Source: Actinomycetota bacterium
Lineage (GTDB): Bacteria; Actinomycetota; Actinomycetes; Mycobacteriales; Pseudonocardiaceae
Length of the DNA: 34,548 nucleotides
Direction of reading: 5' to 3'
Assembly (NCBI GenBank): GCA_021324675.1
Contig: JAJPIR010000058.1
Coordinates: 1-34,548 of the forward strand
A program made the translations under genes and the position numbers. Shown here piece by piece: positions 23,551 through 31,711 of this stretch. The number at the start of each line of letters is the position of its first letter. Position 1 is the first letter of the stretch. The notes below the pieces were generated by a model, which was given only the letters and a program-made list of their open reading frames with translations, was not told the origin of the DNA and ran no database searches.

Positions 23551-24960
23551 ATGACTCTGACCATCGCCGGAGAAATCGACGCCTTGCGGGCCGCCATGAT
23601 CGGGTCGGTGTTCCTCCCGGCAGACGAGGGCTATGACGACGCCAGGACAGTGTGGAACGGCGACATCGACCGCTTTCCCGCCGTGATCGCGCGTTGCGAG
23701 TCGGCCGCCGACGTTGCTGCGTCGATCAACTTCGCTCGGCACAACAGCCTCGAGATCTCGGTACGCGGTGGTGGCCACAATGTGTGGGGTGCCGCGGTAG
23801 GCACTGGCGGGATGATGATCCACCTCGGCGGCTTGAACGCGGTCACGGTTGATCCGGTGGCAAGGCGGGTCCGCGTGGGTGGCGGTGCGATGCTGGGGGA
23901 CATGGATGCGGCCACGCAGGCGCACGGCTTGGCCACAACCGCGGGCACAGTCAGCCACACTGGCGTCGGCGGTCTAACCCTGGGTGGTGGTTTTGGCTGG
24001 CTGGGTCACCGGCACGGCCTGGCCATCGACAACCTGGTCTCGGCCGAAGTGGTCACCGCCAGCGGTCAGATCCTGCGCGCCTCGCAACAGGACCATCCCG
24101 AGCTGTTCTGGGCGTTGCGCGGTGGTGGCGGCAACTTCGGTGTTGTCACCGAGTTCGAGTTCCGGCTGCACGAGGTCGGACCATTGATCGACTTCGGGTT
24201 GTTCTTCTTCGACCTGGGTCACGGCGCCGAGGCACTGCGGCTCGGCCGAGAACTGGCCGCGGCTGCTTCCCGGGATGTCACCGTCGTCATGGGTGCCATC
24301 ACCGCACCGCCGGCGCCCTTCGTTCCCGAGCAATACCACTTCCAGCCTGGGTTCGCGGTGCTGGTCGCCGGGTTCGGCAACGGCGACGAGCACACCCGGA
24401 TCGCGGCCCGCGTCCGCGAGTCGCTTCCGCCGCTTTTCGACTTCGTGGAGCCGATGCCCTACCTCGAGCTGCAGCAACTGCTCGACGAGGCCAACGCCTG
24501 GGGCATGCGCTGCTACGAGAAAGCCCTCTATCTCGATGAGCTGACCGATGACGCAATCGCGACGTTCACCCAGCGCGCGTCGAGCAACTGCGGGCCGCTG
24601 TCGCATGCACTCATCATCCCCTTCGATGGCGCTTACCAGGATGTCGATGATCACGAGACGGCATGGGGTGGGAGCCGATCAGGGTATGGGATCTTCATCA
24701 TCGGGTTGGCCACCACGCCGGAACTGCTGGACGCCGAACGGTCCTGGGTGCGGTCGTTGTGGGGAGCCCTCATGCCGTACGCCAACGGCATCGGCGCCTA
24801 TGTCAACACTCTTGCGCAGTTCGAAGATGACCGGGTGCGGGCCTCCTACGGAACTGTCAAATATGAACGGCTGGCCCAGACCAAGGCGGTCTACGACCCG
24901 GAAAACATCTTCCATCGCAACGCCAATATCAAACCGGCGTCGCCATCGGCATCCCGGTAG
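23551..24960 (+). CDS. FAD-linked oxidase of the berberine-bridge type, 469 aa
   Basis: Flavoprotein with the VAO/PCMH fold. The FAD-binding part has ISVRGGGHNVWGAAVG (the His is the usual 8-alpha attachment site), AGTVSHTGVGGLTLGGGFGW and LFWALRGGGGNFGVVTEFEF. The C-terminal BBE end is KAVYDPENIFHRNANI. The Cys that makes a second FAD bond in bicovalent enzymes is replaced (SHTGVG), so a single covalent link is expected. Such enzymes oxidise alcohols, sugars or natural-product intermediates with O2. ATG 23551 is preceded by GAGGATCCC; the longer frame to 23521 is less likely. Substrate unknown and no cluster around it. Confidence 0.92.
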   Translation: MTLTIAGEIDALRAAMIGSVFLPADEGYDDARTVWNGDIDRFPAVIARCESAADVAASINFARHNSLEISVRGGGHNVWGAAVGTGGMMIHLGGLNAVTVDPVARRVRVGGGAMLGDMDAATQAHGLATTAGTVSHTGVGGLTLGGGFGWLGHRHGLAIDNLVSAEVVTASGQILRASQQDHPELFWALRGGGGNFGVVTEFEFRLHEVGPLIDFGLFFFDLGHGAEALRLGRELAAAASRDVTVVMGAITAPPAPFVPEQYHFQPGFAVLVAGFGNGDEHTRIAARVRESLPPLFDFVEPMPYLELQQLLDEANAWGMRCYEKALYLDELTDDAIATFTQRASSNCGPLSHALIIPFDGAYQDVDDHETAWGGSRSGYGIFIIGLATTPELLDAERSWVRSLWGALMPYANGIGAYVNTLAQFEDDRVRASYGTVKYERLAQTKAVYDPENIFHRNANIKPASPSASR

Positions 24961-25160
24961 AGGGCACGGGTTTCACCGGCACCTTGCTGTGGATTGTGCT
25001 GAATAGGTGAGGACGGGAAGGTCGGCGATCTTTGGCGTGGCCATCACGGGCGGCCAGCGGATCTTTGTGGTGTCTGTTTCCTGTTAGCAGTTTGTCCACA
25101 GCAGGCGTACACAGCCTGTTGATGCCTTCGCTGGTGCGGGGGACTCTACGGTGTCGCGCC

Positions 25161-25544
25161 GTGGGTCAGACGCCAATTTACGATCAGCTGTGGGGCGAGC
25201 GGATCAATGCCGATGTCCCGCCAAACGATGTTGATTTGCATCGACATGGTCCCTCGAGCAGGCACCACCGCGGGGTGGCTGCATCGAGCGCACCCGGCCT
25301 GAGGGGACCAGGAGAACTAGGCATGGAGGACGTGGCTGGTCAGCACCGCCGGATGGAGGCATACTCTGCGGCCGGTTTGACAGGTGGCGAGCTGGGCACC
25401 GTGGGAGTGAATGGATCTTTCGCAGGTGTTGCAGCGGAGTCCGGTGTGCGATCCGGGCCCCGGCATGCCAGGGATGGTGATCAGCAGCCGGTTTCTCCGG
25501 CGGCGAGCAGATCGGAGCCCAGGCATCAGCTACGGCACCCGTGA
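25161..25544 (+). CDS. Small TPIYDQL-family protein, 127 aa
   Basis: Paralogue of the protein encoded at 13542: QTPIYDQLWGERINADVPPN against LTPIYDQLRGERINADVPPA. After this conserved block of about 22 residues the sequence is low-complexity Gly/Ala/Ser/Arg text and probably disordered. GTG 25161 is set by the shared N-terminus; TACGGT ends 8 bases before it, as in the paralogue, so leaderless expression is likely. A GTCCACAG is found within 80 bases upstream in both. The next gene, a DivIVA-like protein, starts 20 bases after its stop, so the two may be co-transcribed. Function unknown. Confidence 0.6.
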   Translation: MGQTPIYDQLWGERINADVPPNDVDLHRHGPSSRHHRGVAASSAPGLRGPGELGMEDVAGQHRRMEAYSAAGLTGGELGTVGVNGSFAGVAAESGVRSGPRHARDGDQQPVSPAASRSEPRHQLRHP

Positions 25545-25564
25545 GGAGGGCTTGAGGTGGACCG

Positions 25565-26359
25565 ATGCCGTTGACGCCTGCTGATGTGCGCAGCTTTACG
25601 TTTAATAAGCCGCCAGTAGGCCGGCCCGGCTACCACGAAGACGAGGTAGACGACTTCTTGGATCTCGTGGAGGCCGAGCTGATCCGCTTGATCCAAGACA
25701 ACACCGAGCTGCGCGCACAGGTGGCGCAGCTCGATGAGCAGGTACGCGCGCTGAGTACCGACATCCCGGCCAATCCTGGACCGCCGCGACCGCCGGGACC
25801 GGTAACTACACCCATACGGCCGCCGATCACCTCGCAGCCCGTGCCCGACATGGAGCACGACCTGCGGGCGGCCCGAGTGCTGGTGTTAGCTCAGGAACGG
25901 GCCGACCAATTGACCGAGCAAGCCCAGGCCACGGCCGAGCAGACGCTGAGCCAGGCGCGCAGCGAGTCCGAGCAACTGCTCACCAGGGCCCGCGACGAGG
26001 CCGAGGACCTCATCCATAAGGCCCGAACCGAGGCGAAAACGATCCTGCAGGACGCTCGTACGACAGCCCAGACCGTGCAACAGCAGTCTCAGGACGAGGC
26101 GGCCTCACTGACGGAGGAGGCGACCCGCCAGCGCACCGAAATACTGGATGCACTCAACCACGACAAGACCCTGCTGGAAAGCACGATCGACAAACTGCGG
26201 GCCTTCGAGCTGGAATACCGCACGCAGCTAGCGACCTACTTGCATTCCCTGCTTCACCAGCTTGACGGCCCGGAAACTGCGTCACTCGCCGAACAGGTAC
26301 ACAGCCAGCAGGATCTTGTCGGCTCCGGGCTGGATAAACGCGGTCAAACAGGCCATTGA
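25565..26359 (+). CDS. DivIVA/Wag31-like coiled-coil protein, 264 aa
   Basis: The N-terminus MPLTPADVRSFTFNKPPVGR with GYHEDEVDDFLDLVEAELIR is the DivIVA membrane-curvature domain. It is followed by a first coiled coil (QDNTELRAQVAQLDEQVRAL), a Pro-rich linker (NPGPPRPPGPVTTPIRPP) and a long second coiled coil with AQATAEQTLSQARSESEQLL. This is the Wag31 plan of actinobacteria, where the protein marks poles and septa and directs wall growth. It is likely a paralogue, since it is not next to the ftsZ/sepF cell-division genes. The C-terminus is cut short by a low-complexity end. GAGGTGG precedes ATG 25565. Confidence 0.88.
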   Translation: MPLTPADVRSFTFNKPPVGRPGYHEDEVDDFLDLVEAELIRLIQDNTELRAQVAQLDEQVRALSTDIPANPGPPRPPGPVTTPIRPPITSQPVPDMEHDLRAARVLVLAQERADQLTEQAQATAEQTLSQARSESEQLLTRARDEAEDLIHKARTEAKTILQDARTTAQTVQQQSQDEAASLTEEATRQRTEILDALNHDKTLLESTIDKLRAFELEYRTQLATYLHSLLHQLDGPETASLAEQVHSQQDLVGSGLDKRGQTGH

Positions 26360-26448
26360 CGCCGACGGCGGGATAAACGCCAGCCCGCGGCTGCCCGTCG
26401 CACGGAATAGATCACCTGCTCAGGCTGCCTTCCGGTATTGTCTATCGA

Positions 26449-27297
26449 GTGCGAAGGACCGGAGTAATCGAGAATACCCGGGGTCTAGGCCTGCATGATC
26501 ACGCGTGTTGGGCGTATGACGATCTCAACGATTTCCGGTGCCGAGCGCGGGAGTTCCTGGCAGAGGGCCTTGGACTAGGCCAACAGGTCTGGTATGTCGC
26601 ACAGGGTGATGCTGAGCCGTTGGTCGACGACCTGCGCGATCTTGATGGGATGGACCTGGCCTTGCGGGTGGGCGCTGCGCGCGTCGTCTCGGTCGAAAGC
26701 GCTTACCCGGCAGGAACGGTTGTCGATCCAGTTGCTCAAGCGCGAGCATTTGTGACCGCAGCAACGCAGGCACAAATGGCTGGCTTCACCGGTCTGCGGG
26801 TTGCTGCCGATACCACCCCGCTGGTTCGTACGGCAGACCAGTTGGATGCCTTTGCCCGCTATGAGTGCGTGGTTGATCGTTGTATAGCCAGGTATCCGTT
26901 GTCCGGAATGTGTGCCTATAACCGTCAGCAGCTGGGCGAAGAAGTGATCGCGCAGTTGGCCTGTTTGCACCCGAATATTAACGGCGGCACGGCGCAATTT
27001 CGATTGCATGCCGCAAACCATGCGGCGGCATCGCTGAATGGCGAGTTGGACATGACCACAGTTGAATTGTTGTCGCTGGCCCTGCAGCGTGCTGATCTGC
27101 AGCCAGACGGTGATGAGTTGGTTATCGACGCGGCCGGCCTCACCTTTATCGATCATCGCGCCCTGCTCATGCTGGCAGATCGCACGGGGCGCATGCACAA
27201 GACAGTCGTGTTGCAGACTGACTGGCCAGGCGCCGCACCGCTGGTCGAATGTCTCGACTTGAAAGAAGTGCGCGTGGAACCGCCGGAATGGCGCTAG
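26449..27297 (+). CDS. MEDS-STAS regulatory protein, 282 aa
   Basis: The first 175 residues are an MEDS domain (the sensory domain named after DcmR): GLHDHACWAYDDLNDFRCRA, REFLAEGLGLGQQVWYVAQG, ARAFVTAATQAQMAGFTGLR, CIARYPLSGMCAYNRQQLGE. The last 90 are a STAS domain (ASLNGELDMTTVELLSLALQ, LVIDAAGLTFIDHRALLMLA). It should act as an antagonist of an anti-sigma factor with a built-in signal input. The residue of the usual phosphorylated Ser is His or Arg (FIDHRA), so switching may not use phosphorylation. GTG 26449 has no ribosome site; TATTGT 7 bases upstream suggests a leaderless start. The gene for its likely partner starts 12 bases after its stop. Confidence 0.85.
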   Translation: MRRTGVIENTRGLGLHDHACWAYDDLNDFRCRAREFLAEGLGLGQQVWYVAQGDAEPLVDDLRDLDGMDLALRVGAARVVSVESAYPAGTVVDPVAQARAFVTAATQAQMAGFTGLRVAADTTPLVRTADQLDAFARYECVVDRCIARYPLSGMCAYNRQQLGEEVIAQLACLHPNINGGTAQFRLHAANHAAASLNGELDMTTVELLSLALQRADLQPDGDELVIDAAGLTFIDHRALLMLADRTGRMHKTVVLQTDWPGAAPLVECLDLKEVRVEPPEWR

Positions 27298-27309
27298 AAG
27301 CAGCTCAGG

Positions 27310-28281
27310 GTGTTCCACGGTGCTGCTGTCTACAGCTCGGATGACGAGCTGATGAACATTGTCGTGCCGTTTCTGCAAGCGGGTTTGGAAATTGGCGCGC
27401 CATCCATGGTGGTCCTCAGCGAACAGCACAGTGAGCTGGTCCGTTCAGCGATGCCGGACATGTCGCAGCTGTCGTTCCTGCGCGACCCGTACCTCCGGCC
27501 GGCCAGCGTCATCAAGTCCGTTCAACAGTTTCTGACCGGACACATCCTTGAAGGAGCGAGGCAGGTCCGCATTCTGGGTGAGGTGCCACATCCGGGCGTG
27601 GGAATGCCTTGGGAGTGGTGGGCACGCTATGAAGCCACCGTCAACCATGCTTTCGACCAATCCCCGGTGCGGGTGCTCTGCCTGTACGACCAGCGCATCA
27701 CCCCGGGTGACGTGCTCGACGACGTCACTCAGACGCATCCCTACCTGATGACCGCTGACGGCCATCACATCGTCAACGACCGTTACCGCCGACCCGAGGC
27801 GTTCCTGACCCAGTCGCGACCGACCTACTCTGATCCGCTGGAGGCTGCACCACCCCTCATTGAGCTGAGGGATCCGGTGCCCCTGGCCGCTCGCCAGGCG
27901 GTGCGGGAAGCCGGCTCCACCACCCGCTTGCCAGTCGCCGACGTCGAGGGCCTCGTGATCGCGGTATGCGAGGCACTGACCAATTCGATCTGCCACGGTC
28001 GTCCACCAGTGCAGCTGTGCCTCTGGGCCAACCCGGATCGTGTCGTGGTCACGGTCACCGATTGCGGCGCGGGACCCACAGATCCCTTCGCCGGCCTGCT
28101 ACCGGCTGCAACTGGACCGCCAGGCGGTCTGGGTCTGTGGCTAGCCCATCAACTGTGCAGCTTGGTCACCCTCGAGAAAACCAAGGATGCTTTCACCGTC
28201 CGGCTCGTCGCCGGCAAACCTGCAAGCTGCCACCTGGACGCCGTCAAGGCCGACGCTGCCGCGCCCCCACCGCGTGGTTAG
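27310..28281 (+). CDS. MEDS-HATPase anti-sigma factor (RsbA/RsbW-like), 323 aa
   Basis: N-terminal MEDS domain (VFHGAAVYSSDDELMNIVVP, FLQAGLEIGAPSMVVLSEQH, YEATVNHAFDQSPVRVLCLY, TPGDVLDDVTQTHPYLM) and C-terminal HATPase_c domain of the RsbW type: N box EALTNSICHG, G1 motif DCGAGPTDPFAG, G2 motif GGLGLWLAHQLC. Such kinases hold a sigma factor and are released by a STAS antagonist. GTG 27310 is just 12 bases beyond the MEDS-STAS gene, so the two are surely co-expressed and are natural candidates for partners. No sigma gene is adjacent. Confidence 0.87.
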   Translation: MFHGAAVYSSDDELMNIVVPFLQAGLEIGAPSMVVLSEQHSELVRSAMPDMSQLSFLRDPYLRPASVIKSVQQFLTGHILEGARQVRILGEVPHPGVGMPWEWWARYEATVNHAFDQSPVRVLCLYDQRITPGDVLDDVTQTHPYLMTADGHHIVNDRYRRPEAFLTQSRPTYSDPLEAAPPLIELRDPVPLAARQAVREAGSTTRLPVADVEGLVIAVCEALTNSICHGRPPVQLCLWANPDRVVVTVTDCGAGPTDPFAGLLPAATGPPGGLGLWLAHQLCSLVTLEKTKDAFTVRLVAGKPASCHLDAVKADAAAPPPRG

Positions 28282-28608
28282 TTTCACCTAACCTAACGGA
28301 CTAGTCGCCTGTGCAGGGTAAGATCGGTGCGCGAGGTACAGCAGGACGTGAGGGTGGATGTGCAGAAGACCGCCGACCGGTGGTTTTCCAGCACTGGGAG
28401 CACTGGCGTGGTCACGAGCAGTTAACCGGCCCCAGCTCTAGCGCAGCGTCATCACCTTGACACCGGAGCAGGGGTTCGTAATCCTGACGCGGCGGAGGGG
28501 AGTACCCACCCGGTCGAGATCGTCAATACGGCAGTCCTTGTGATGGCCCGGTCTCGGCACCACCGATGAGGCCAAGTTGCTTCTGGGCTGATCCTGGTGG
28601 TTGGGGAG
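28282..28608. other. Intergenic region
   Basis: No firm gene. A minus-strand frame reads GHHKDCRIDDLDRVGTPLRR and ends in GVKVMTLR near 28440; it has no start or context and may be a relic. Confidence 0.3.
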
Positions 28609-28644
28609 ACCTCCGGTTCGTCGACGAACCCACGAACCGGAGGT
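28609..28644 (+). promoter_or_regulatory. Perfect 13-bp hairpin covering the ribosome site of the small membrane gene
   Basis: ACCTCCGGTTCGT and ACGAACCGGAGGT pair perfectly around a 10-nt loop. The 3' arm contains the ribosome site GGAGGT of the gene starting at 28653. An inner palindrome GTTCGTCGACGAAC (28616-28629) could form instead and would free that site. Confidence 0.7.
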
Positions 28645-28652
28645 GTGCTGTC

Positions 28653-28808
28653 GTGACTATGTCTCTCGCGGTGGACGTGGTGTCCACCTTTTCGATCATC
28701 TTCGGCTACTTCGCGGTGCAGCTGTGTCGCCAGTATCGACGTGCCCGCGCACCACGCCTGATCCGCGGGCCATCGCTCGCCCGTAGACGCCCTGGAGGTT
28801 ATGCCTGA
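28653..28808 (+). CDS. Small membrane protein upstream of the SulP-carbonic anhydrase gene, 51 aa
   Basis: One predicted transmembrane helix (LAVDVVSTFSIIFGYFAVQL) followed by a strongly basic tail (CRQYRRARAPRLIRGPSLAR, RRPGGYA). GTG 28653 lies 8 bases after GGAGGT. Its TGA overlaps the ATG of the transporter gene (TGATG), so translation of the two is probably coupled. It may be a small subunit or regulator of the transporter, an inference from position alone. It is not a family I know. The ribosome site is inside a perfect hairpin, so its expression, and that of the transporter, is likely controlled. Confidence 0.65.
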   Translation: MTMSLAVDVVSTFSIIFGYFAVQLCRQYRRARAPRLIRGPSLARRRPGGYA

Positions 28809-31087
28809 TGCACTGCGCTTCCACGTTCGTGGCCCCGGCACCCAGTGGGTTGCGCGCTGTGCTGCGTTACGACCTGCCTGCCTCGCTGGTGGTGTTTCTG
28901 GTCGCGGTACCCCTGTCGTTGGGCATCGCGGTGGCCTCGGGTGCTCCGGTCATGGCCGGACTCATCGCCGCTGTCGTCGGCGGGATCGTGGCTGGCCTGC
29001 TTGGTGGCTCGCCTTTGCAGGTAAGCGGTCCGGCAGCAGGGCTCACCGTGGTGGTGGCCGACCTGATCGGGCGGTTCGGATGGGGGGTGACCTGCGCGAT
29101 CACGGTGGCCGCTGGACTGCTGCAGGTGCTGTTCGGGGTCAGCCGGGTGGCTCGGGCGGCCCTGGCGATCTCGCCGGCGGTGGTGCACGCGATGTTGGCC
29201 GGGATCGGCATCACGATCGTGCTCGGTCAGCTTCATGTGTTGCTCGGCGGGTCCCCGGGCAGTGATGCGATCGCCAACCTGACCGGGCTGCCTGGCCAGC
29301 TCGCGGATGTGCACCATCCGGCCGCGATGGTGGGTCTGGCGGTGATTGCCGTATTGCTGCTGTGGCCGCGGTTGCCGCAGCCGGTACGGCAGATCCCGGG
29401 GCCGCTGGTGGCCGTGGTGGCCGCCACCGCATTGGCCACGGGCCTGGCGCTGGATCTGGAGCGGGTGGTGATCCCTGGCTCGTTGTTCGACTCGCTGCAC
29501 CTGCCGCAGGTGCCTGGCGGCATGTGGCTTGGCGTGCTCACCGGCGTGCTCACGGTGGCGTTGATCGCCAGTGTGGAAAGCCTGCTGTGCGCGGTGGCCA
29601 CGGACAAGATGAGCGGCAACCGGAGCAACCTGGATCGGGAGTTGATCGGCCAGGGCGCGGCCAACACCCTGTCCGGATTGGTGGGTGGACTTCCGATAAC
29701 CGGGGTGATCGTCCGCAGTTCCACCAATCTCGCCGCGGGCGCCCGCACTCGCGCCTCAGCGGTGCTGCACGGCGTGTGGGTGCTGGTGTTTTCGGTGCTG
29801 CTGGTGGGGCTGATCGAGCTGATCCCGATGGCTGCCCTGGCCGGCCTGCTGGTGATGATCGGCCTGCGGCTGGTCAAGCTTGCCGACCTGCGCTCGGCCC
29901 GTAACCAGGGTGAGCTCGCGGTCTATCTCATCACTGTTGCCGGTGTGGTGTTCGTCAACCTGCTGACCGGAGTGCTTATCGGCCTGGGATTGTCGCTGTT
30001 GCTGGTGCTGCGCCGGGTGGTCTGGTCTGCGGTACACGCCCAGCTGTTGCGGCCGGAATCGCCGGATACGCCTGCCGCATGGCGGGTGCTGGTGGAGGGC
30101 ACCCTGAGCTTCCTGTCCATCCCGCGGCTGTCTTCGGTGCTGGCCCGGGTGCCGCGCGGCAGCCACGTCACGGTCGAGATGGTGGTCGACTTCCTGGACC
30201 ACGCTGCGTACGAGCATCTGGCCAGCTGGCGGCGCCAGCACGAGGCGACCGGCGGCACCGTCGTCGTCGATGAGGTCGGGCCAGCAAGGCTGGATGACGA
30301 GAACGGCAACGGGCGCTCGCGGCGAGTCTGGGCACCGGCTCTGCCACGGGCCTTCTCGCCCTGGTGGATCTGGCAGGCCAAAGCCGAGCACGCCGACGAC
30401 AGTTCCGGTGGGCTCCAGCCGGTACTAGCCGGGGTGCGGGAGTACCACCGCCGCCGGGCGCTTGACGTGCTGCCGCACCTGGAACGGCTAGCCGGTGGCC
30501 AGCGTCCCCGGGCACTCTTTTTGACCTGCACCGATTCCCGGGTCGTGCCCAATGTCATCACCAGTAGCGGCCCTGGCGACCTGTTCACCGTCCGCAACCT
30601 GGGCAATCTGGTCCCGCCGTCCGGCCATGAGTCCGACTCGTCGGTCGCCGCGGCGCTGGCCTACGCGGCCAATCACCTGGAAGTGCCCACCATCCTGGTG
30701 TGCGGGCATTCCGGCTGCACGGCTATGCAGGCCCTGCTCGATGGCGACAATCTTGACGAACCGTTGAACCGGTGGCTGCGCTGGGGCCTGCCCAGCCTGG
30801 ACGCCCTGCGCCGGGGGTGTCCGGTCGGGGTAGCGGCGGCAGCCGAAGGCCGGCCTGAAGTTGATCAGCTGTCCATGGTCAACGTCGCTCACCAGATTGA
30901 CACGTTGCGCACCCACCCCGTCGTCCAGGAGGCGGTGTCGGCCGGCCGGATCCATATCGCCGGACTTTTCCTCGACATCCCTACAGCGCGGCTGCTCCTG
31001 CTGGACCCAGCCGCTGGGCGCTTCCTTCCTATGCCCGACCAACCAGCCGATGGCCTCGTCCTGCCGAGCACCACGGTGCGCGGCTAA
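28808..31087 (+). CDS. SulP anion transporter fused to beta-carbonic anhydrase, 759 aa
   Basis: Residues 15-415 form a SulP-type transporter with the typical start LRYDLPASLVVFLVAVPLSL and family segments GGSPLQVSGPAAGLTVVVAD, FGVSRVARAALAISPAVVHA, ATDKMSGNRSNLDRELIGQG and ANTLSGLVGGLPITGVIVRS. A weak STAS-like part follows (about 420-500). The C-terminal 220 residues are a beta-carbonic anhydrase: FLTCTDSRVVPN (Cys and Asp), then VCGHSGCTAMQALL (His and Cys), the four zinc-site residues. Such fusions are known in actinobacteria and suggest bicarbonate uptake coupled to CO2/HCO3- conversion. ATG 28808 overlaps the stop of the small membrane gene. GGAGG lies 9 bases before it. Confidence 0.93.
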   Translation: MHCASTFVAPAPSGLRAVLRYDLPASLVVFLVAVPLSLGIAVASGAPVMAGLIAAVVGGIVAGLLGGSPLQVSGPAAGLTVVVADLIGRFGWGVTCAITVAAGLLQVLFGVSRVARAALAISPAVVHAMLAGIGITIVLGQLHVLLGGSPGSDAIANLTGLPGQLADVHHPAAMVGLAVIAVLLLWPRLPQPVRQIPGPLVAVVAATALATGLALDLERVVIPGSLFDSLHLPQVPGGMWLGVLTGVLTVALIASVESLLCAVATDKMSGNRSNLDRELIGQGAANTLSGLVGGLPITGVIVRSSTNLAAGARTRASAVLHGVWVLVFSVLLVGLIELIPMAALAGLLVMIGLRLVKLADLRSARNQGELAVYLITVAGVVFVNLLTGVLIGLGLSLLLVLRRVVWSAVHAQLLRPESPDTPAAWRVLVEGTLSFLSIPRLSSVLARVPRGSHVTVEMVVDFLDHAAYEHLASWRRQHEATGGTVVVDEVGPARLDDENGNGRSRRVWAPALPRAFSPWWIWQAKAEHADDSSGGLQPVLAGVREYHRRRALDVLPHLERLAGGQRPRALFLTCTDSRVVPNVITSSGPGDLFTVRNLGNLVPPSGHESDSSVAAALAYAANHLEVPTILVCGHSGCTAMQALLDGDNLDEPLNRWLRWGLPSLDALRRGCPVGVAAAAEGRPEVDQLSMVNVAHQIDTLRTHPVVQEAVSAGRIHIAGLFLDIPTARLLLLDPAAGRFLPMPDQPADGLVLPSTTVRG

Positions 31088-31332
31088 TCCTGGTCGTCAC
31101 CAAAATTCCAACCAGGGGGTGCGCCAAGACGTTGATTGCCACGCATCCAGATTGACGAGCGGCACGTCAACACTGCGACGGCACTTCACGCCGCGGTCGT
31201 GCGCCGCGTCGGGATTGTCGACGTAAGAACACGTTTTGTGTGCCTCTGGCGACTGGTTCTGTCGCGATGGCCAGGCAAGACGCGAATCAATGTGTCTCGA
31301 GGCGCTTGACGCTAGAAAATGCCGTTACAGAA

Positions 31333-31524
31333 TTAAGAGGGCACTACCGTGACGCACGTCGACTCGATATAGCTCATCAAGGTATCGGTGACATTGTTGA
31401 CGGAGTGTACTTCTCTCAAGTGTTGTTCGATCAGTATCGTGAGGTCGTCTTTGGTAGGAGCGAAAACCTGACTGCGGCACTGTTCATGCCCACATTGAAA
31501 GCGGTACATTTCTGTATTCGGCAT
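31333..31524 (-). CDS. DUF1059-like small protein, 63 aa
   Basis: Short protein with MYRFQCGHEQCRSQVFAPTK, then DDLTILIEQHLREVHSVNNV and a C-terminal VTDTLMSYIESTCVTVV. The Cys/His opening followed by an HxxxVH helix fits DUF1059, a family of unknown function, some members of which bind zinc. ATG 31524 is the usual family start; the frame is open to 31569 and no good ribosome site is present at either. The area is clearly lower in GC than its neighbours, so it was probably acquired separately. It converges with the transporter gene. Confidence 0.55.
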   Translation of the reverse strand: MPNTEMYRFQCGHEQCRSQVFAPTKDDLTILIEQHLREVHSVNNVTDTLMSYIESTCVTVVPS

Positions 31525-31711
31525 ATCATCATTGTACGGCGACCGTGGTGATCGCGAGTTCGTCTGCACACTGGAACTTTCGGATGGCGCCCGTGCCCGG
31601 TTCAGTGTGCCGACCAGGAAGGCGGGGCATCCCGTCGCGTCGGCGAGCTTGCCTGGTGCGCCCGCGCCGAGTCGATGACTGGCAGACGTCTGGCGATTAA
31701 CCTGGGGGCCC

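Noticed and set aside
28799-29500. 233-residue minus-strand frame
   Set aside because: Antisense of the SulP transporter; Arg/His/Gln-rich and without motifs.
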